From contig NZ_CP073015.1 of the NCBI RefSeq assembly GCF_018080005.1, positions 620,001 to 684,000 on the forward strand: DNA of 64,000 nucleotides, in the 5' to 3' direction. Source of the DNA: Flavobacterium sp. CS20. Its GTDB lineage: Bacteria > Bacteroidota > Bacteroidia > Flavobacteriales > Flavobacteriaceae. A model generated the notes under the pieces. That model was not told where the DNA came from, made no database searches, and saw nothing but the letters and a program-made list of their open reading frames with translations. Made by a program: the position numbers and the translations under genes. Position 1 is the first letter of the stretch, and each line of letters begins with the position of its first letter. This document shows positions 10,264 to 18,798 of this stretch, piece by piece.

Positions 10264-11070
10264 ATGAGAAAATCAATTTTATTTCTGTTTACCCTAACCT
10301 TAGTAATTGCCTGTGGCAAAGCAAAAAAAGAAAACAAAGAAGAACAAAAAGAAGTCGTTGAAAATACCGATAAAACTGATGTTGTAGAAAAACAAGAAGT
10401 TAATACTCTAACCGAAAAAGAAAAAAAAGAGGGTTGGAAATTACTTTTTAACGGAAAAAACAGTGATGGCTGGAGAGGTTATAATACAGATAAATTTCCA
10501 AGCGATTGGAAAATTCAAGACGGCACACTATTTATGGCGGGTTCTGGTAGAGGAGAAGCTGGTTCAGAAAACGGAGGAGATATTCTTTATGACGAAAAAT
10601 TTGATAATTTTCACTTAAAATTAGAATGGAAAATTTCTGAAGGTGGTAATTCTGGAATTTTTTATCTCGGTCAAGAGTCAGATGATTTTGACTATATTTG
10701 GGAAACCGCACCTGAAATGCAAGTTCTTGATAATGAAAGACATCCCGATGCTATGTTAGGCACTGATGGCAACAGAAAAGCAGGTTCACTATATGATATT
10801 TATCCCGCTAAACCACAAAATGCAAAACCAGCAGGTCAATGGAATAAGGTTGAAATTATTGTGTTTAAAGGCACGGTAGTCCACAAACAAAATGGAAAAA
10901 CAGTTGTAGAATATCATTTATGGACTCCAAAATGGGAAGAAGATGTGGCTAAAAGCAAATTTCCTTCCTTAAATGAAAACTGGGCTGATGTTGCCAAAGA
11001 AGGCTATATCGGATTGCAAGACCACGGTGATGATGTTTGGTTTAGAAACATAAAAATTAAAGAGTTATAA
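10264..11070 (+). CDS. DUF1080 lipoprotein (3-keto-disaccharide hydrolase-like)
   Basis: 268 aa. The N-terminus has a short signal peptide with Cys in VIACGKAKK, a likely lipobox. A Lys/Glu-rich linker (residues ~20-55) is followed by a DUF1080 concanavalin-like domain (GWKLLFNGKNSDGWRGY, EGGNSGIFYLGQ, AGQWNKVEIIV, GYIGLQDHGDDVWFRNIKI). The family includes 3-ketoglycoside hydrolases. The preceding Gfo/Idh/MocA oxidoreductase could form the 3-keto sugar, so the two genes may act in one periplasmic glycoside pathway; that is inference from family and adjacency (90 bp gap). Confidence 0.88.
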   Translation: MRKSILFLFTLTLVIACGKAKKENKEEQKEVVENTDKTDVVEKQEVNTLTEKEKKEGWKLLFNGKNSDGWRGYNTDKFPSDWKIQDGTLFMAGSGRGEAGSENGGDILYDEKFDNFHLKLEWKISEGGNSGIFYLGQESDDFDYIWETAPEMQVLDNERHPDAMLGTDGNRKAGSLYDIYPAKPQNAKPAGQWNKVEIIVFKGTVVHKQNGKTVVEYHLWTPKWEEDVAKSKFPSLNENWADVAKEGYIGLQDHGDDVWFRNIKIKEL

Positions 11071-11204
11071 ATTAAAATTATCCGAATAATTGCAATATCT
11101 TTTATGAAGATTCCTTTACTCGATTAATAAAATTAATTTGTTTTAACGTGAGTTCGATTTATTGAAATCTGTAAATCAGATGATTACATATTTTCATTTC
11201 GTAC

Positions 11205-11275
11205 GAAGAATAAGGAGAAATCTCATCCTACCGAGATGTCTCGTCGCTCATGCTTCGCTCTTTCGACATGACAAG
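11205..11275. repeat. Dispersed palindromic repeat candidate
   Basis: The 345 bp between the DUF1080 gene and rpmE has no gene. Inside it GAGAAATCTC and GAGATGTCTC flank an 8 bp spacer, followed by an imperfect TCGTCGCTCATGCTTCGC stretch. The shape (short self-complementary units, higher GC than its surroundings) resembles dispersed intergenic repeats common in flavobacteria. Only one copy is in the window, so this is provisional. Confidence 0.4.
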
Positions 11276-11366
11276 TGATTACATATCTGTATTTTATATG
11301 AATATATTTTATTGGAATTTATATCGAACTCATGTTGTTTTAATATAAAACTCATACTAAAATAAA

Positions 11367-11390
11367 AAACCCCACTAAAAAGTGGGGTTT
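11367..11390. terminator. Bidirectional terminator hairpin
   Basis: A perfect 10 bp stem (AAACCCCACT / AGTGGGGTTT) with an AAAA loop. It lies between convergent genes (DUF1080 to the left, rpmE2 to the right) and can stop transcription from both. Confidence 0.9.
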
Positions 11391-11415
11391 AAAATTTATC
11401 AGATAAAGCAGTAAA

Positions 11416-11688
11416 CTACTTTTCTTCTTTAGCTTTTTGCTTGTTGAATTTTTTATACTTGTTTTTGAACTTGTCAATACGCCCAGCAGTATCAACCAAT
11501 TTGGTTTTACCCGTATAAAATGGGTGAGAAGTTCTTGAAATTTCTAATTTAACTAAAGGATATTCCACACCATCTATTTCGGTAGTTTCTTTAGCCTCAG
11601 CAGTTGATTTAGTGATAAACACGTCATTGTTAGACATGTCTTTAAAAGCAACTAATCTATAATTTTCTGGGTGTATGCCTTTTCTCAT
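11416..11688 (-). CDS. rpmE2: 50S ribosomal protein L31, type B
   Basis: 90 aa. MRKGIHPENYRLVAFKDMS and SRTSHPFYTGKTKLVDTAGR then IDKFKNKYKK are characteristic of L31. The Cys pair of zinc-binding L31 is absent and the C-terminus is longer, which defines the type-B (C-minus) form that in other bacteria replaces zinc-bound L31 under zinc limitation. As is common in Bacteroidota it may be the main L31. It is followed by a strong terminator. Confidence 0.96.
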   Translation of the reverse strand: MRKGIHPENYRLVAFKDMSNNDVFITKSTAEAKETTEIDGVEYPLVKLEISRTSHPFYTGKTKLVDTAGRIDKFKNKYKKFNKQKAKEEK

Positions 11689-11755
11689 AGGTATTCAATT
11701 TTTTGGATTGCAAATGTAATGATTTTTTTTGATTCCAAAAAAATTGATCTAAATA

Positions 11756-12796
11756 TTATTTTTCTTTTATTGAGTCAAGATAATATTGATAAAGCTGATC
11801 AGCGACTTTAAACGATGAAATTTCTTGTTGTTCAATTTTATCGAGATAAATTTTTAATTTTGATTTTAACTTAGGATGATCGTAAAAATTTTGTTTCAAC
11901 TTTTGGTTTAGGCTGTCAAATAACCAAAATTTTTGTTGCTCAAAACGATTCTGATTAAAAAAACCATTTTCGATAGTAGATTTTTGATAAGCCTTTATCA
12001 TATCCCAAATTTCAGTAATACCTTTATTGTTAATTGAAGAAATACACTTCACTTTTGGTATCCATTGGCTGTTTTTTTCAGGATAGAGATGAAGTGCTCT
12101 TTTAAATTCCATTTGTGCTTTTTTGGCGGCTTTTTGGTTTTCTCCATCAGCTTTATTGATCAAAATAGCATCAGCCATTTCTATAATGCCACGTTTCATG
12201 CCTTGTAGTTCGTCGCCTGCACCTGCTAATTTTAATAATAGAAAAAAATCCGTCATACTGTGGACAGCGGTTTCGCTTTGACCTACACCAACGGTCTCAA
12301 CAAGAATAACATCATATCCGGTCGCTTCACAAAGGATAATACTTTCACGTGTTTTTCTTGCCACACCGCCAAGTGAGCTACCTGATGCTGTTGGACTGAT
12401 ATAGGCGTTTTTTTCTTTTACCAAACCCTGCATTCGGGTTTTGTCGCCTAAGATGCTTCCTTTTGAAACTGAACTCGTCGGGTCAACTGCCAAGACCGCA
12501 ACTTGTTTTCCTTCTTGAATAAGCGTTTTGCCAAAGGCTTCTATAAATGTGCTTTTACCAACGCCAGGAACACCTGTAATACCGATTCTAATGGATTGCC
12601 CTGAATGTGGCAAACAGGACGTAATGAGTTCATCTACAGTTTTTTGATGTTTTTGCTGTTCACTTTCTATTAAGGTTATAGCTTGACTTAATGCAACTTT
12701 ATCGCCATGGATTAACCGAGAAAACAGGGTTTTGACAGATCTACTTTTTCTTTTTTTTAACTTAGATTGATATTTAGGATTTATATAATTATTCAA
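11756..12796 (-). CDS. meaB: MeaB/ArgK-type G3E GTPase chaperone
   Basis: 346 aa. Walker A is GITGVPGVGKSTFIE. Other motifs are LAVDPTSSVSKGSILGDKTR, TVGVGQSETAVHSMTDFF (switch regions) and the guanine-specificity motif INKADG. The family loads or protects the adenosylcobalamin cofactor of methylmalonyl-CoA mutase. No mutase gene is in the window. The gene follows DUF2911 on the same strand (gap 13 bp), so they are probably co-transcribed. Confidence 0.92.
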   Translation of the reverse strand: MNNYINPKYQSKLKKRKSRSVKTLFSRLIHGDKVALSQAITLIESEQQKHQKTVDELITSCLPHSGQSIRIGITGVPGVGKSTFIEAFGKTLIQEGKQVAVLAVDPTSSVSKGSILGDKTRMQGLVKEKNAYISPTASGSSLGGVARKTRESIILCEATGYDVILVETVGVGQSETAVHSMTDFFLLLKLAGAGDELQGMKRGIIEMADAILINKADGENQKAAKKAQMEFKRALHLYPEKNSQWIPKVKCISSINNKGITEIWDMIKAYQKSTIENGFFNQNRFEQQKFWLFDSLNQKLKQNFYDHPKLKSKLKIYLDKIEQQEISSFKVADQLYQYYLDSIKEK

Positions 12797-12809
12797 AAGG
12801 ACTAAATTT

Positions 12810-13376
12810 TTAAGTCTTAGCAGGTTTTATCGATACAGGAACAACAATATCATCCCAAGCCAGAAACATATTGATGTCACCAAACTGTTCATCAAAGTAA
12901 ATGCTGAATTGCTCTATGGTTTTAAGATTTTTTGAAACAGGAACTTCAACCTTTAAAACGTCAAATTTCTCTACTCGCGAGGCTTTACCATCAGAAAAAT
13001 TTACACCCCAATTATACATTTTATCATTAAAAATAACGACCCACGAGGTTTCGTTAGGAATTGTCCACAAAGTATATTTTCCTGCTTCAAGTAGCGAACC
13101 TTCAATCAAAAGATCTTTGTTGGTTTTAAAAGTAGTGGCTTCGTTTGCACCCGTTCGCCATACTTCGTTGTATGCTACAATATTTCCAAAAATATCTCTT
13201 CCTTTTTTATAAGGTCTATTATAAAATACTTCAATTTTTAAACTGTCTTGTTTGAAAACAACAGTATCTTCTGGGCTGTGTTTTTTTGTGTTAAATCTCA
13301 TAATATAAAAACCAGCAATGGCAACAATAATCAGTCCTGCTATGATGAAAAGTATAATTTTAAGCGCTTTAGGCAT
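12810..13376 (-). CDS. DUF2911 membrane-anchored/secreted protein
   Basis: 188 aa. Residues ~5-27 form one hydrophobic segment (IILFIIAGLIIVAIAGFYIM), a signal anchor. The rest matches DUF2911: FYNRPYKKGRDIFG, EVWRTGANEATTF, LEAGKYTLWTIPNE, WGVNF. The domain is widespread in Bacteroidota and its biochemical role is unknown. It has a TAnnTTTG promoter box 29 bp upstream and is first in a likely two-gene unit with meaB. Confidence 0.88.
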   Translation of the reverse strand: MPKALKIILFIIAGLIIVAIAGFYIMRFNTKKHSPEDTVVFKQDSLKIEVFYNRPYKKGRDIFGNIVAYNEVWRTGANEATTFKTNKDLLIEGSLLEAGKYTLWTIPNETSWVVIFNDKMYNWGVNFSDGKASRVEKFDVLKVEVPVSKNLKTIEQFSIYFDEQFGDINMFLAWDDIVVPVSIKPAKT

Positions 13377-13404
13377 AGTTGATAATTTTTTGATGAATAT
13401 AAGT

Positions 13405-13412
13405 CAAATATA
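13405..13412 (-). promoter_or_regulatory. -7 box for DUF2911-meaB (TATATTTG)
   Basis: Minus-strand TATATTTG, 29 bp before the DUF2911 start. It matches TAnnTTTG and predicts a short leader of about 20 nt. Confidence 0.55.
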
Positions 13413-13526
13413 CATTTTTTATTTTTGAATAATTTGATAATATTTTTGCGACTTTATAACATTTTAGCTTTGATGCAATTTCTGTTATAAAATTCTTTTA
13501 CTTTGTAAATCTGATTTTAAAAAACA

Positions 13527-15506
13527 ATGAACTTCAACTCTACTGAAATTGATCAAAAAGATTATGTCAATTTATTTAAAAGCATTTTAAAACCTCGTTT
13601 AATTGAGGAGAAAATGTTGATTTTGCTGAGGCAAGGTAAAATTTCAAAATGGTTTAGTGGCATTGGTCAAGAAGCTATTGCTGTTGGTGTCACTTTAGCT
13701 TTGAAAGATGATGAATATATTTTGCCTATGCACAGAAATTTAGGTGTTTTTACAACTCGAAATATTCCTTTACACCGTCTGTTTTCTCAATGGCAAGGCA
13801 AACTTAGTGGATTTACCAAAGGACGTGATAGAAGTTTTCATTTTGGAACACAAGATTACAAAATTATTGGAATGATTTCTCATCTTGGTCCACAACTTGG
13901 CGTAGCTGATGGTATTGCTCTTGCTCAAAAATTAAGAAAAACAAATAAAGCAACCTGTGTGTTTACTGGCGAAGGTGGCACAAGTGAAGGCGATTTTCAC
14001 GAAGCTTTAAACATTGCTTCGGTATGGCAATTACCCGTTGTGTTTTGTGTAGAAAACAACGGTTATGGACTGTCCACGCCAACTAACGAACAGTTTAATA
14101 TTGAAAATATAGCCGATAGAGGAAAAGCTTATGGCATAGAATCTCATATTATTGATGGAAATAATATTGCAGAAGTTTATGAAAAAATGACCTATATTTT
14201 TGAAGAGGTTCGCAAAAAACCTAAACCAGTTTTAGTTGAATTTAAAACTTTTAGGCGTCGTGGTCATGAAGAGGCTAGCGGAACAAAATATGTCCCTAAT
14301 CAGCTAATAAATCACTGGAGTTCGAAAGATCCAATTGATAATTTAAAAAAATATCTTTTAGATAAACATATTTTAGATGATTCAGAAATAGAACGTATAA
14401 AGTCTGAAATCAAATCAGAAATAGATAAACATCTACAAATTACTTTCAATGAACCGCAAGTCGAGTCTTCAATAATGGGAGAATTAAATGATGTTTATGC
14501 ACCAAATGATCAAAAAATCATAAAACCTAAACGCAATAAAACATCTGAAAAACGTTTTGTTGATGCCATTTCTGATGGCTTGCGTGAATCTATGCAAAGG
14601 CATGATGAACTTGTGATTATGGGTCAAGATATCGCTGAATACGGCGGTGTTTTTAAAATTACTGAAGGTTTTGTAGAAGAATTTGGAAAACATCGGGTGC
14701 GAAATACCCCAATTTGTGAATCTGGCGTGATTGAAGCGACTATGGGTTTGAGTATTTGCGGTATCAAATCGGTAGTAGAGATGCAATTTGGCGACTTTGT
14801 TTCCTCTGGGTTTAATCCTATTGTTAATTATCTGGCAAAAACATATTACCGCTGGCAACAAAATGCTGATGTAGTGATAAGAATGCCTTGTGGTGCTGGT
14901 GTTGGTGCTGGACCATTTCACAGTCAAACCAACGAAGCTTGGTTTACCAAAACACCTGGCTTAAAAGTGGTTTATCCAGCCTTTCCAGAAGATGCAAAAG
15001 GGCTTTTATGTCTTGCAATCGACGATCCAAATCCAGTCTTGTTTTTTGAACATAAAGCTTTATATAGAAGTTTAAAAACACAAACCCCTGATGGGTATTT
15101 TACTCACGAAATTGGCAAAGCACAAACTGTAAATTTTGGTAACAAAATCAGCATTATCACTTATGGAATGGGTGTGCATTGGGCTTTGGCTTTACTTAAA
15201 GAATATCTTGAAAACACTATCGATATTATAGATTTAAAAACTTTAAAACCTTTAGATACAGAAGCCATTCTATCTAGTGTTAAAAAAACCAGTAGGGTAG
15301 TGGTTTTACAAGAAGACTCTGCCTTTGGTGGTCTTGCAGCTGAAATTGCTGCGTGGATTAGTGAACATGCTTTTCAGTTTTTAGATGCACCTGTCAAAAG
15401 AGTTTGCAGTATAGATACACCGATTCCATTTGCTGAAAATCTAGAAAAAAACTACTTAGCCAACTCAAGATTAAAAACAACACTTGATGAATTGCTCAAA
15501 TTTTAA
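13527..15506 (+). CDS. 2-oxo acid dehydrogenase E1, fused alpha-beta
   Basis: 659 aa. The N-terminal half (~1-320) is an E1-alpha domain with GQEAIAVGVTLAL and the thiamine diphosphate motif GEGGTSEGDFHEALN followed by VENNGYGLS. The C-terminal half (~335-659) is E1-beta (FVDAISDGLRESMQR, MGQDIAEYGG, NTPICESGVIEATMG, LQEDSAFGGLAAEIAA). Fused alpha-beta E1 is common in Bacteroidota and most likely serves the branched-chain 2-oxo acid dehydrogenase complex, decarboxylating 2-oxoisovalerate and related acids. E2 and E3 genes are not nearby. Pyruvate as substrate cannot be excluded. Confidence 0.9.
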   Translation: MNFNSTEIDQKDYVNLFKSILKPRLIEEKMLILLRQGKISKWFSGIGQEAIAVGVTLALKDDEYILPMHRNLGVFTTRNIPLHRLFSQWQGKLSGFTKGRDRSFHFGTQDYKIIGMISHLGPQLGVADGIALAQKLRKTNKATCVFTGEGGTSEGDFHEALNIASVWQLPVVFCVENNGYGLSTPTNEQFNIENIADRGKAYGIESHIIDGNNIAEVYEKMTYIFEEVRKKPKPVLVEFKTFRRRGHEEASGTKYVPNQLINHWSSKDPIDNLKKYLLDKHILDDSEIERIKSEIKSEIDKHLQITFNEPQVESSIMGELNDVYAPNDQKIIKPKRNKTSEKRFVDAISDGLRESMQRHDELVIMGQDIAEYGGVFKITEGFVEEFGKHRVRNTPICESGVIEATMGLSICGIKSVVEMQFGDFVSSGFNPIVNYLAKTYYRWQQNADVVIRMPCGAGVGAGPFHSQTNEAWFTKTPGLKVVYPAFPEDAKGLLCLAIDDPNPVLFFEHKALYRSLKTQTPDGYFTHEIGKAQTVNFGNKISIITYGMGVHWALALLKEYLENTIDIIDLKTLKPLDTEAILSSVKKTSRVVVLQEDSAFGGLAAEIAAWISEHAFQFLDAPVKRVCSIDTPIPFAENLEKNYLANSRLKTTLDELLKF

Positions 15507-15536
15507 TTTAAAATCATCCTAAAGTTTAATTTTTTG

Positions 15537-15544
15537 TATTTTTG
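15537..15544 (+). promoter_or_regulatory. -7 box for OmpA-like lipoprotein (TATTTTTG)
   Basis: TATTTTTG fits TAnnTTTG and lies 16 bp before ATG 15561. Because it abuts the other possible start at 15546, it favours 15561 as the translated start. Confidence 0.5.
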
Positions 15545-15560
15545 AATGAAATTTATTCTC

Positions 15561-16250
15561 ATGTCAAAATCTATTTTAATCTGTATATCTTTTTGCGTTT
15601 TCCTTTTTGCCTGTGGAAACTCAAAAAAAGCGGTTGAGAAAAAGCCAGCAAGAACTTCAGAATATATCAACCCTAAAAGCGATATGGCAATTGCAGGTTC
15701 AGTCAATTTTGATAATAACGAAAGCTTGACTATCTATTCTGCCATTATAAAAAATATCACGGGAGATAAACCTGGTGCTTATATCGGTAATGAAATGGAT
15801 AAATTGGCAGAACAATTGCAAAACAAATTAGATTATTCTGAATTACTTCGTGTTGGTGAAGGACTGATACTTGAATTTAATTCTAAGTCTAATTTTTATT
15901 TTAACACCGGAAAAACAAATTTGAATTCCGAATCAAGACAAAATTTAGATGTTATAGTTTCAACTTTAAAACAATATCCAAAGGTCAACCTGATTATTGA
16001 AACGCATACAGATGCTTCTGGTGATGAAGATGTTAATATGAAATTATCTCAAGAACGCGTTTTGTCTATTAAAAATTATCTATTAGAAAAAGGTATTGAT
16101 TCAAGTCGAATTAAAACCAAAGCTTTTGGCGAAAATCAACCTAAAGTTAATAATGAGACCTTAGAAAATCGCCAGCTTAACAGACGTGTTGATTTTGGAT
16201 TTTACGCCTCTGATGCTTTAAAAGAAGAAGCTATAAATAAGACTCAATAA
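15561..16250 (+). CDS. OmpA-family lipoprotein
   Basis: 229 aa from ATG 15561; an upstream in-frame ATG at 15546 exists but overlaps the promoter box. Residues 1-~18 are a lipoprotein signal (FCVFLFACGN, lipobox FAC). The C-terminal ~115 residues are an OmpA peptidoglycan-binding domain: FYFNTGKTNLNSES, LIIETHTDASGDEDVNMKLSQERVLSIKNYL in part, and FGENQPKVNNETLENRQLNRRVDF in part. Predicted to sit in the outer membrane inner leaflet and tether it to peptidoglycan. It converges on yidD with no intergenic gap. Confidence 0.88.
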   Translation: MSKSILICISFCVFLFACGNSKKAVEKKPARTSEYINPKSDMAIAGSVNFDNNESLTIYSAIIKNITGDKPGAYIGNEMDKLAEQLQNKLDYSELLRVGEGLILEFNSKSNFYFNTGKTNLNSESRQNLDVIVSTLKQYPKVNLIIETHTDASGDEDVNMKLSQERVLSIKNYLLEKGIDSSRIKTKAFGENQPKVNNETLENRQLNRRVDFGFYASDALKEEAINKTQ

Positions 16251-16490
16251 TTAGTTATCATCTGGCACTGGGTCATAACCTGATTGACCCCAAGGATGAC
16301 ATTTTGATAGCCTTAAAACAGTCAATTTAAAACCTTTAAAAACACCGTGTTTTTTGAATGCCTCATAAGCATATTGTGAACAAGTTGGCTGGAAACGACA
16401 ACTTGAAGCGGTTAGTGGTGAAATAAGCCACTGATAAATTTTTATCAAGAATAAAAAAGGAAAAATCAATATGCGTTTCATAGTTTTCAA
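16251..16490 (-). CDS. yidD: Membrane protein insertion efficiency factor
   Basis: 79 aa. The family core SSCRFQPTCSQYAYEAFKKH and CHPWGQSGYDPVP is complete, preceded by an amphipathic/hydrophobic N-terminus (FPFLFLIKIYQWLISPL). YidD helps YidC insert inner-membrane proteins. It is the last gene of a folE-cysS-yidD unit, 9 bp after cysS. Confidence 0.95.
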   Translation of the reverse strand: MKTMKRILIFPFLFLIKIYQWLISPLTASSCRFQPTCSQYAYEAFKKHGVFKGFKLTVLRLSKCHPWGQSGYDPVPDDN

Positions 16491-16499
16491 ATCTCAATT

Positions 16500-17984
16500 T
16501 TATGGTGTGATTTCATAAGTCGTTCCTTCGGCAGTATCTTTGAGTTGAATTCCCATTTCAATCAAGCGGTCTCTGATTTTATCACTTTGTTCGAAATCTC
16601 TATTGGCTCGTGCTTGATTACGCAAATCGATTAAAAGCTCGATAAGCTTATCTTGTTTTTGATTGTTGTTATTGGTGCTAGCTATCTTTTCTAAACCTAA
16701 TACATCAAAGCAAAATGCATGTAAAGTTTTAGATAAAGATTTTATATCTTCTTTGGTCAATGCTAATTTATCATGTTTAGACGCATTGATATATTTTACC
16801 GCTTCAAACAATTGAGCTATTAAGACAGGCGAATTAAAATCGTCATTCATAGCATCGTAGCAAGATTGTCGCCATGATTTGATATCGATATCCGATGTCT
16901 CTGAAGGTTTTAAACTTTCTAAACTATTAATGGCATTCATTAATCTTTCAAAACCTTTTTCGGTAGAATTTAAAGCTTCGTCAGAAAAATCTAATACACT
17001 TCTATAGTTGGCTTGCAACATAAAAAAACGCACAACAGAGGGATGATAGCCTTTAGACAGATTTTTATTATCACCACTAAACAATTCCTCAGGTAAAATA
17101 TTGTTGCCCGTGCTTTTGGCTATTTTTTTACCGTTTAAAGTCAGCATATTAGCATGCATCCAGTATCTCACTGGTTGTTTGCCATTAGCGACTATACCTT
17201 GAGCAATCTCACATTCGTGATGCGGAAATTTTAAATCCATGCCACCGCCGTGAATATCAAATTCTTCGCCGAGATATTTTGAGCTCATCACCGTGCATTC
17301 CAAATGCCAGCCTGGAAAACCAACGCCCCAAGGTGATGACCAACGCATGATGTGTTGTGGCTCTGCTTTTTTCCACAAAGCAAAATCTTGTGGATTTTTT
17401 TTGTCAGATTGACCTGCAAGTTCTCTGGTATTAGCGATTAAATCTTCTATCTTTCGTTTGCTTAAAATTCCGTAATGCTCTTTTTCGTTATATTTTAAGA
17501 CGTCAAAATACACGTTACCATTGACTTCGTAGGCTAAACCCTTATCTATAATGGTTTTGATAGCTTCAATTTGTTCAACAATATGACCCGTTGCTGTAGG
17601 CTCAATACTCGGAGGAAGATTATTGAATTTTTGAAGCGTATTGTGAAAATCAACCGTATATTTTTGAACCACTTCCATAGGTTCTAGTTCTTCTAATCTG
17701 GCTTTTTTAGCAATTCGATCTTCACCTTCTTCGGCATCGTTTTCTAAATGACCAGCATCTGTTATGTTTCTGACATACCTGACTTTATAACCTAAATGCT
17801 TTAAGTATCTAAAAATTAAATCAAATGAAATAAAAGTTCGGCAATTTCCCAAATGGACTTTGTTGTAAACCGTTGGTCCGCACACATACATCCCAATATG
17901 ACCTTTAGTCAGAGGTTTAAAATATTCTTTTTCTCCAGTTAATGAGTTGTATATCTTAAGTTTTTGATTGTCGTATAATGCCAT
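16500..17984 (-). CDS. cysS: Cysteinyl-tRNA synthetase
   Basis: 494 aa. [20 protein letters not shown] holds the zinc-ligand Cys and the HIGH-like HLGN motif; [10 protein letters not shown] and [18 protein letters not shown] are class-specific zinc/cysteine-binding elements; KIAKSTGN is the KMSKS loop. It attaches cysteine to tRNA-Cys. It starts 4 bp after the folE stop, so the two are translationally close and co-transcribed. Confidence 0.97.
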   Translation of the reverse strand: MALYDNQKLKIYNSLTGEKEYFKPLTKGHIGMYVCGPTVYNKVHLGNCRTFISFDLIFRYLKHLGYKVRYVRNITDAGHLENDAEEGEDRIAKKARLEELEPMEVVQKYTVDFHNTLQKFNNLPPSIEPTATGHIVEQIEAIKTIIDKGLAYEVNGNVYFDVLKYNEKEHYGILSKRKIEDLIANTRELAGQSDKKNPQDFALWKKAEPQHIMRWSSPWGVGFPGWHLECTVMSSKYLGEEFDIHGGGMDLKFPHHECEIAQGIVANGKQPVRYWMHANMLTLNGKKIAKSTGNNILPEELFSGDNKNLSKGYHPSVVRFFMLQANYRSVLDFSDEALNSTEKGFERLMNAINSLESLKPSETSDIDIKSWRQSCYDAMNDDFNSPVLIAQLFEAVKYINASKHDKLALTKEDIKSLSKTLHAFCFDVLGLEKIASTNNNNQKQDKLIELLIDLRNQARANRDFEQSDKIRDRLIEMGIQLKDTAEGTTYEITP

Positions 17985-17988
17985 AAAT

Positions 17989-18666
17989 TTAAAAAGTTGT
18001 ATCTAATTTAATATAATCTAAAAACTCTTTTTTGACATCTTGATTTTTAAATTGACCACCAAACTCGCTAGTTACGGTCTCGCTTTCTATATCTCTAATA
18101 CCGCGTGAATTTACACAAAGATGTTTGGCATCTACAATACAAGCTACATCTTCTGTATCAAGAGCTTCCTGCAAATCTTTTACAATTTGCATAGTCATAC
18201 GTTCCTGAACTTGAGGGCGTTTGGCGTAATAATCTACAATCCGATTCATTTTAGAAAGCCCAACCACACGACCTGATGAAATATAGGCGATATGGGCTTT
18301 ACCAACAATAGGCAATAAATGATGCTCGCAGGTGGAATAGACGGTTATATTTTTTTCAACCAGCATTTCGCCATAGCGGTATTTATTGTCAAAGGTTGAC
18401 ATTTTGGGTTTATGTTTTGGGTTTAAACCTGAAAACATTTCATTGACAAACATTTTTGCTACGCGTTGTGGCGTACCACTTAGGCTGTCGTCAGCTAAGT
18501 CTAAACCTAAAGTTTGCATAATGTTATTAACATTTGCTTGAATACGTTTGATTTTTTCTTCATCACTTAATTCAAATGCGTCTTTTCGCAAAGGCGTTTC
18601 GCTAGAAGTTCCAATGTGGTTATGACCCAACTCTTCAATTTCAGATAAATTTTCTTCTAAACTCAT
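17989..18666 (-). CDS. folE: GTP cyclohydrolase I
   Basis: 225 aa from [10 protein letters not shown] at 18666. A longer reading frame to 18723 exists, but it would include the promoter box at 18684-18691. Active-site and zinc features are [38 protein letters not shown], and [11 protein letters not shown]. It converts GTP to 7,8-dihydroneopterin triphosphate for folate or pterin synthesis. First gene of the folE-cysS-yidD unit. Confidence 0.95.
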   Translation of the reverse strand: MSLEENLSEIEELGHNHIGTSSETPLRKDAFELSDEEKIKRIQANVNNIMQTLGLDLADDSLSGTPQRVAKMFVNEMFSGLNPKHKPKMSTFDNKYRYGEMLVEKNITVYSTCEHHLLPIVGKAHIAYISSGRVVGLSKMNRIVDYYAKRPQVQERMTMQIVKDLQEALDTEDVACIVDAKHLCVNSRGIRDIESETVTSEFGGQFKNQDVKKEFLDYIKLDTTF

Positions 18667-18683
18667 AGTCAAATAAATATTTG

Positions 18684-18691
18684 CAAAGATA
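18684..18691 (-). promoter_or_regulatory. -7 box for folE operon (TATCTTTG)
   Basis: Minus-strand TATCTTTG, 17 bp before the folE start, matches TAnnTTTG. This fixes the start of folE at 18666 over the longer frame. Confidence 0.6.
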
Positions 18692-18773
18692 GTTTTTTTT
18701 GAGTGTTTTGAAGTTTTAACCAACGAAAACTCATTTTATTGGCTATTGTTAACACGACTTTAGGAAAATTTTT

Positions 18774-18781
18774 TATATTTG
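18774..18781 (+). promoter_or_regulatory. -7 box for T9SS protein and RHS gene (TATATTTG)
   Basis: TATATTTG, 17 bp before ATG 18799, matches TAnnTTTG. It supports ATG 18799 and is the only good promoter box seen before the T9SS protein and the RHS gene that follows 12 bp after it. Confidence 0.55.
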
Positions 18782-18798
18782 GAAAAAATACCTCATTT

